Shown here one piece after another: positions 63,265 to 64,000 of a stretch of 64,000 nt of DNA (the first letter of the stretch is position 1; every line of letters starts with the position of its first letter). Origin of the DNA: Eurosta solidaginis (lineage: Eukaryota > Arthropoda > Insecta > Diptera > Tephritidae). A program made the position numbers and the translations under genes. The stretch lies in the NCBI RefSeq assembly GCF_040869045.1, contig NC_090322.1:170018672-170082671 (forward strand), written 5' to 3'. The notes under the pieces are model-generated. The model saw only the letters and a list, made by a program, of their open reading frames with translations, had not been told where the DNA came from and searched no databases.

Positions 63265-63889
63265 AGTGTGGTCGTCGCCTTAGCCGACATTTTACACGTC
63301 GAGGACCTAAAAATCTCCCCAAATGTGTCAATCTCACTGCTAACTTTTCTAAATTGCTTAGAACTCGATCTACAGATATGACCCATATACCAAACATTAT
63401 TGGTCCAGATCAAATAAACACAGAGGAATGATGATTTATAAGTAGGATTATAGGGAAGGAAGATGGAAACCGGGGAGGGATGTGCCACCTATCCATATTT
63501 TGTTATAGCTGGATATATGGGACCTATATACAAAATGATATTGGTTCAATTCATATTGTCCCAGAGTTATACAGCCCAATTCTAAATATTCCCTCGGAAT
63601 TTTGGTCTCGCGGAATTTTTTATTCCCGCGGAAAAATTCCCCCAATTCTTTTCTCCGAGGGAGAACAATAATTGGGGAATAGGAATTTCGAATTTTCGAA
63701 GTCAGCTGTTTTGTCAATTGAAATTTACAAAAACAACAACAAATACCAAGTTTATCTGAAAACCGCCTTACAAACAGGCATAACTTCAACACATAACTAC
63801 ATACGAATTATGTAATGTGTGGATATATTATCTATATTATCTATGCGAAGAAGGCAATTGGGAAAAACTTTACAACAACTAAGGCATGA
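63265..63889. other. Intergenic, palindrome-rich, no gene
   Basis: 63590-63670 has repeated CGCGGAATTTTT, TTCCCGCGGAA and GGGAATA motifs forming small hairpins; otherwise nothing supported. Confidence 0.4.
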
Positions 63890-63960
63890 CGTAGCTGAAT
63901 GCGTTTATAACCATTTCAACTATCGTAGGAGTGCGGGTTCGACTCCCACTCCCGGGAGAA
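63884..63960 (+). ncRNA. tRNA-like SINE head (A and B boxes)
   Basis: GTAGCTGAATGCG at 63891-63903 matches an A box and GGTTCGACTCC at 63936-63946 a B box, at tRNA-like spacing (about 33 bases between). The flanks do not form a tRNA acceptor stem, so a functional tRNA is unlikely. An A-rich stretch follows. Best read as a tRNA-derived SINE or tRNA pseudogene. Confidence 0.5.
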
Positions 63961-64000
63961 AAAGCTTTGAAGAGATTTACAAGGTATAAACGAAACAGCT

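Overview
This is a 64 kb stretch of AT-rich, repeat-dominated nuclear DNA from an animal, most likely a higher (schizophoran, tephritid-like) fly. That rests on the mix of elements (Jockey-like and LOA/I-like LINEs, an env-less gypsy element, hAT and PIF/Harbinger MITEs, RTE and Penelope fragments) and on host sequences with short 49-67 bp introns. It is an inference from family resemblance; I could not run a database search. No prokaryotic genes, rRNA genes or CRISPR arrays are visible.

Host-type sequence is sparse. At the left edge, the last 34 codons of an unidentified plus-strand gene converge on an intact minus-strand gene that looks like Tim29 (mitochondrial TIM22 translocase subunit, 351-926). 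At 15.8-17.6 kb a fragment of a Sec24-type COPII gene is joined, same strand and in frame, to a decayed fragment of CCT7 (chaperonin TCP-1 eta), both with introns retained. At 22.8-24.1 kb lies an unrecognised minus-strand gene or unprocessed pseudogene with two recognisable short introns and several frameshifts. A small exon-like ORF of unknown origin sits twice, head to head, in a large palindrome at 55.2-56.9 kb.

The rest is nested mobile DNA. From left to right: a full-length but mutated Jockey-like LINE (1158-5172) inserted with a 10-bp target duplication into an older repeat (element A); a 693-bp inverted-repeat element with tandem hairpin units (6020-6712); an 842-bp TTAA-flanked inverted-repeat element (6917-7758); a very young gypsy element with visually identical 307-bp LTRs (8529-13413) inside a second copy of element A; a third, inverted copy of element A with its flank (14941-15590); LOA/I-like LINE pieces (18.0-20.0 kb); a 642-bp long hairpin (21590-22231); a decayed 2.76-kb hAT with ZMYM-like transposase (25019-27777) inside a MITE; a second full-length decayed Jockey-like LINE on the minus strand (28341-31881); a 5'-truncated but almost intact LOA/I-like LINE with a 13-bp target duplication (32057-34942); RTE pieces (36.8-39.4 kb); a hAT-type foldback element (41279-43200) containing another MITE; a Penelope-like GIY-YIG fragment (49.0-50.1 kb); three Harbinger-type MITEs with TWA duplications; a 986-bp hAT remnant keeping only its dimerisation domain (52987-53972); the 1.7-kb palindrome centred on a MITE; further hAT-like MITEs (57990-58578, 59475-61778); and LINE 3' ends and a tRNA-like SINE near the right edge.

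The genes do not form a pathway. What the window records is a layered insertion history, readable from target-site duplications: element A is older than the LINE and gypsy insertions within it, MITE C is older than its hAT insertion, and the 59.5-61.8 kb element is older than the Harbinger MITE inside it. The most unusual items are the MITE-centred palindrome, the Sec24-CCT7 fusion, a 2A-like motif next to the LINE PHD finger, and a shared target preference (ATGTATAT-like) among TIR elements beginning with TA.
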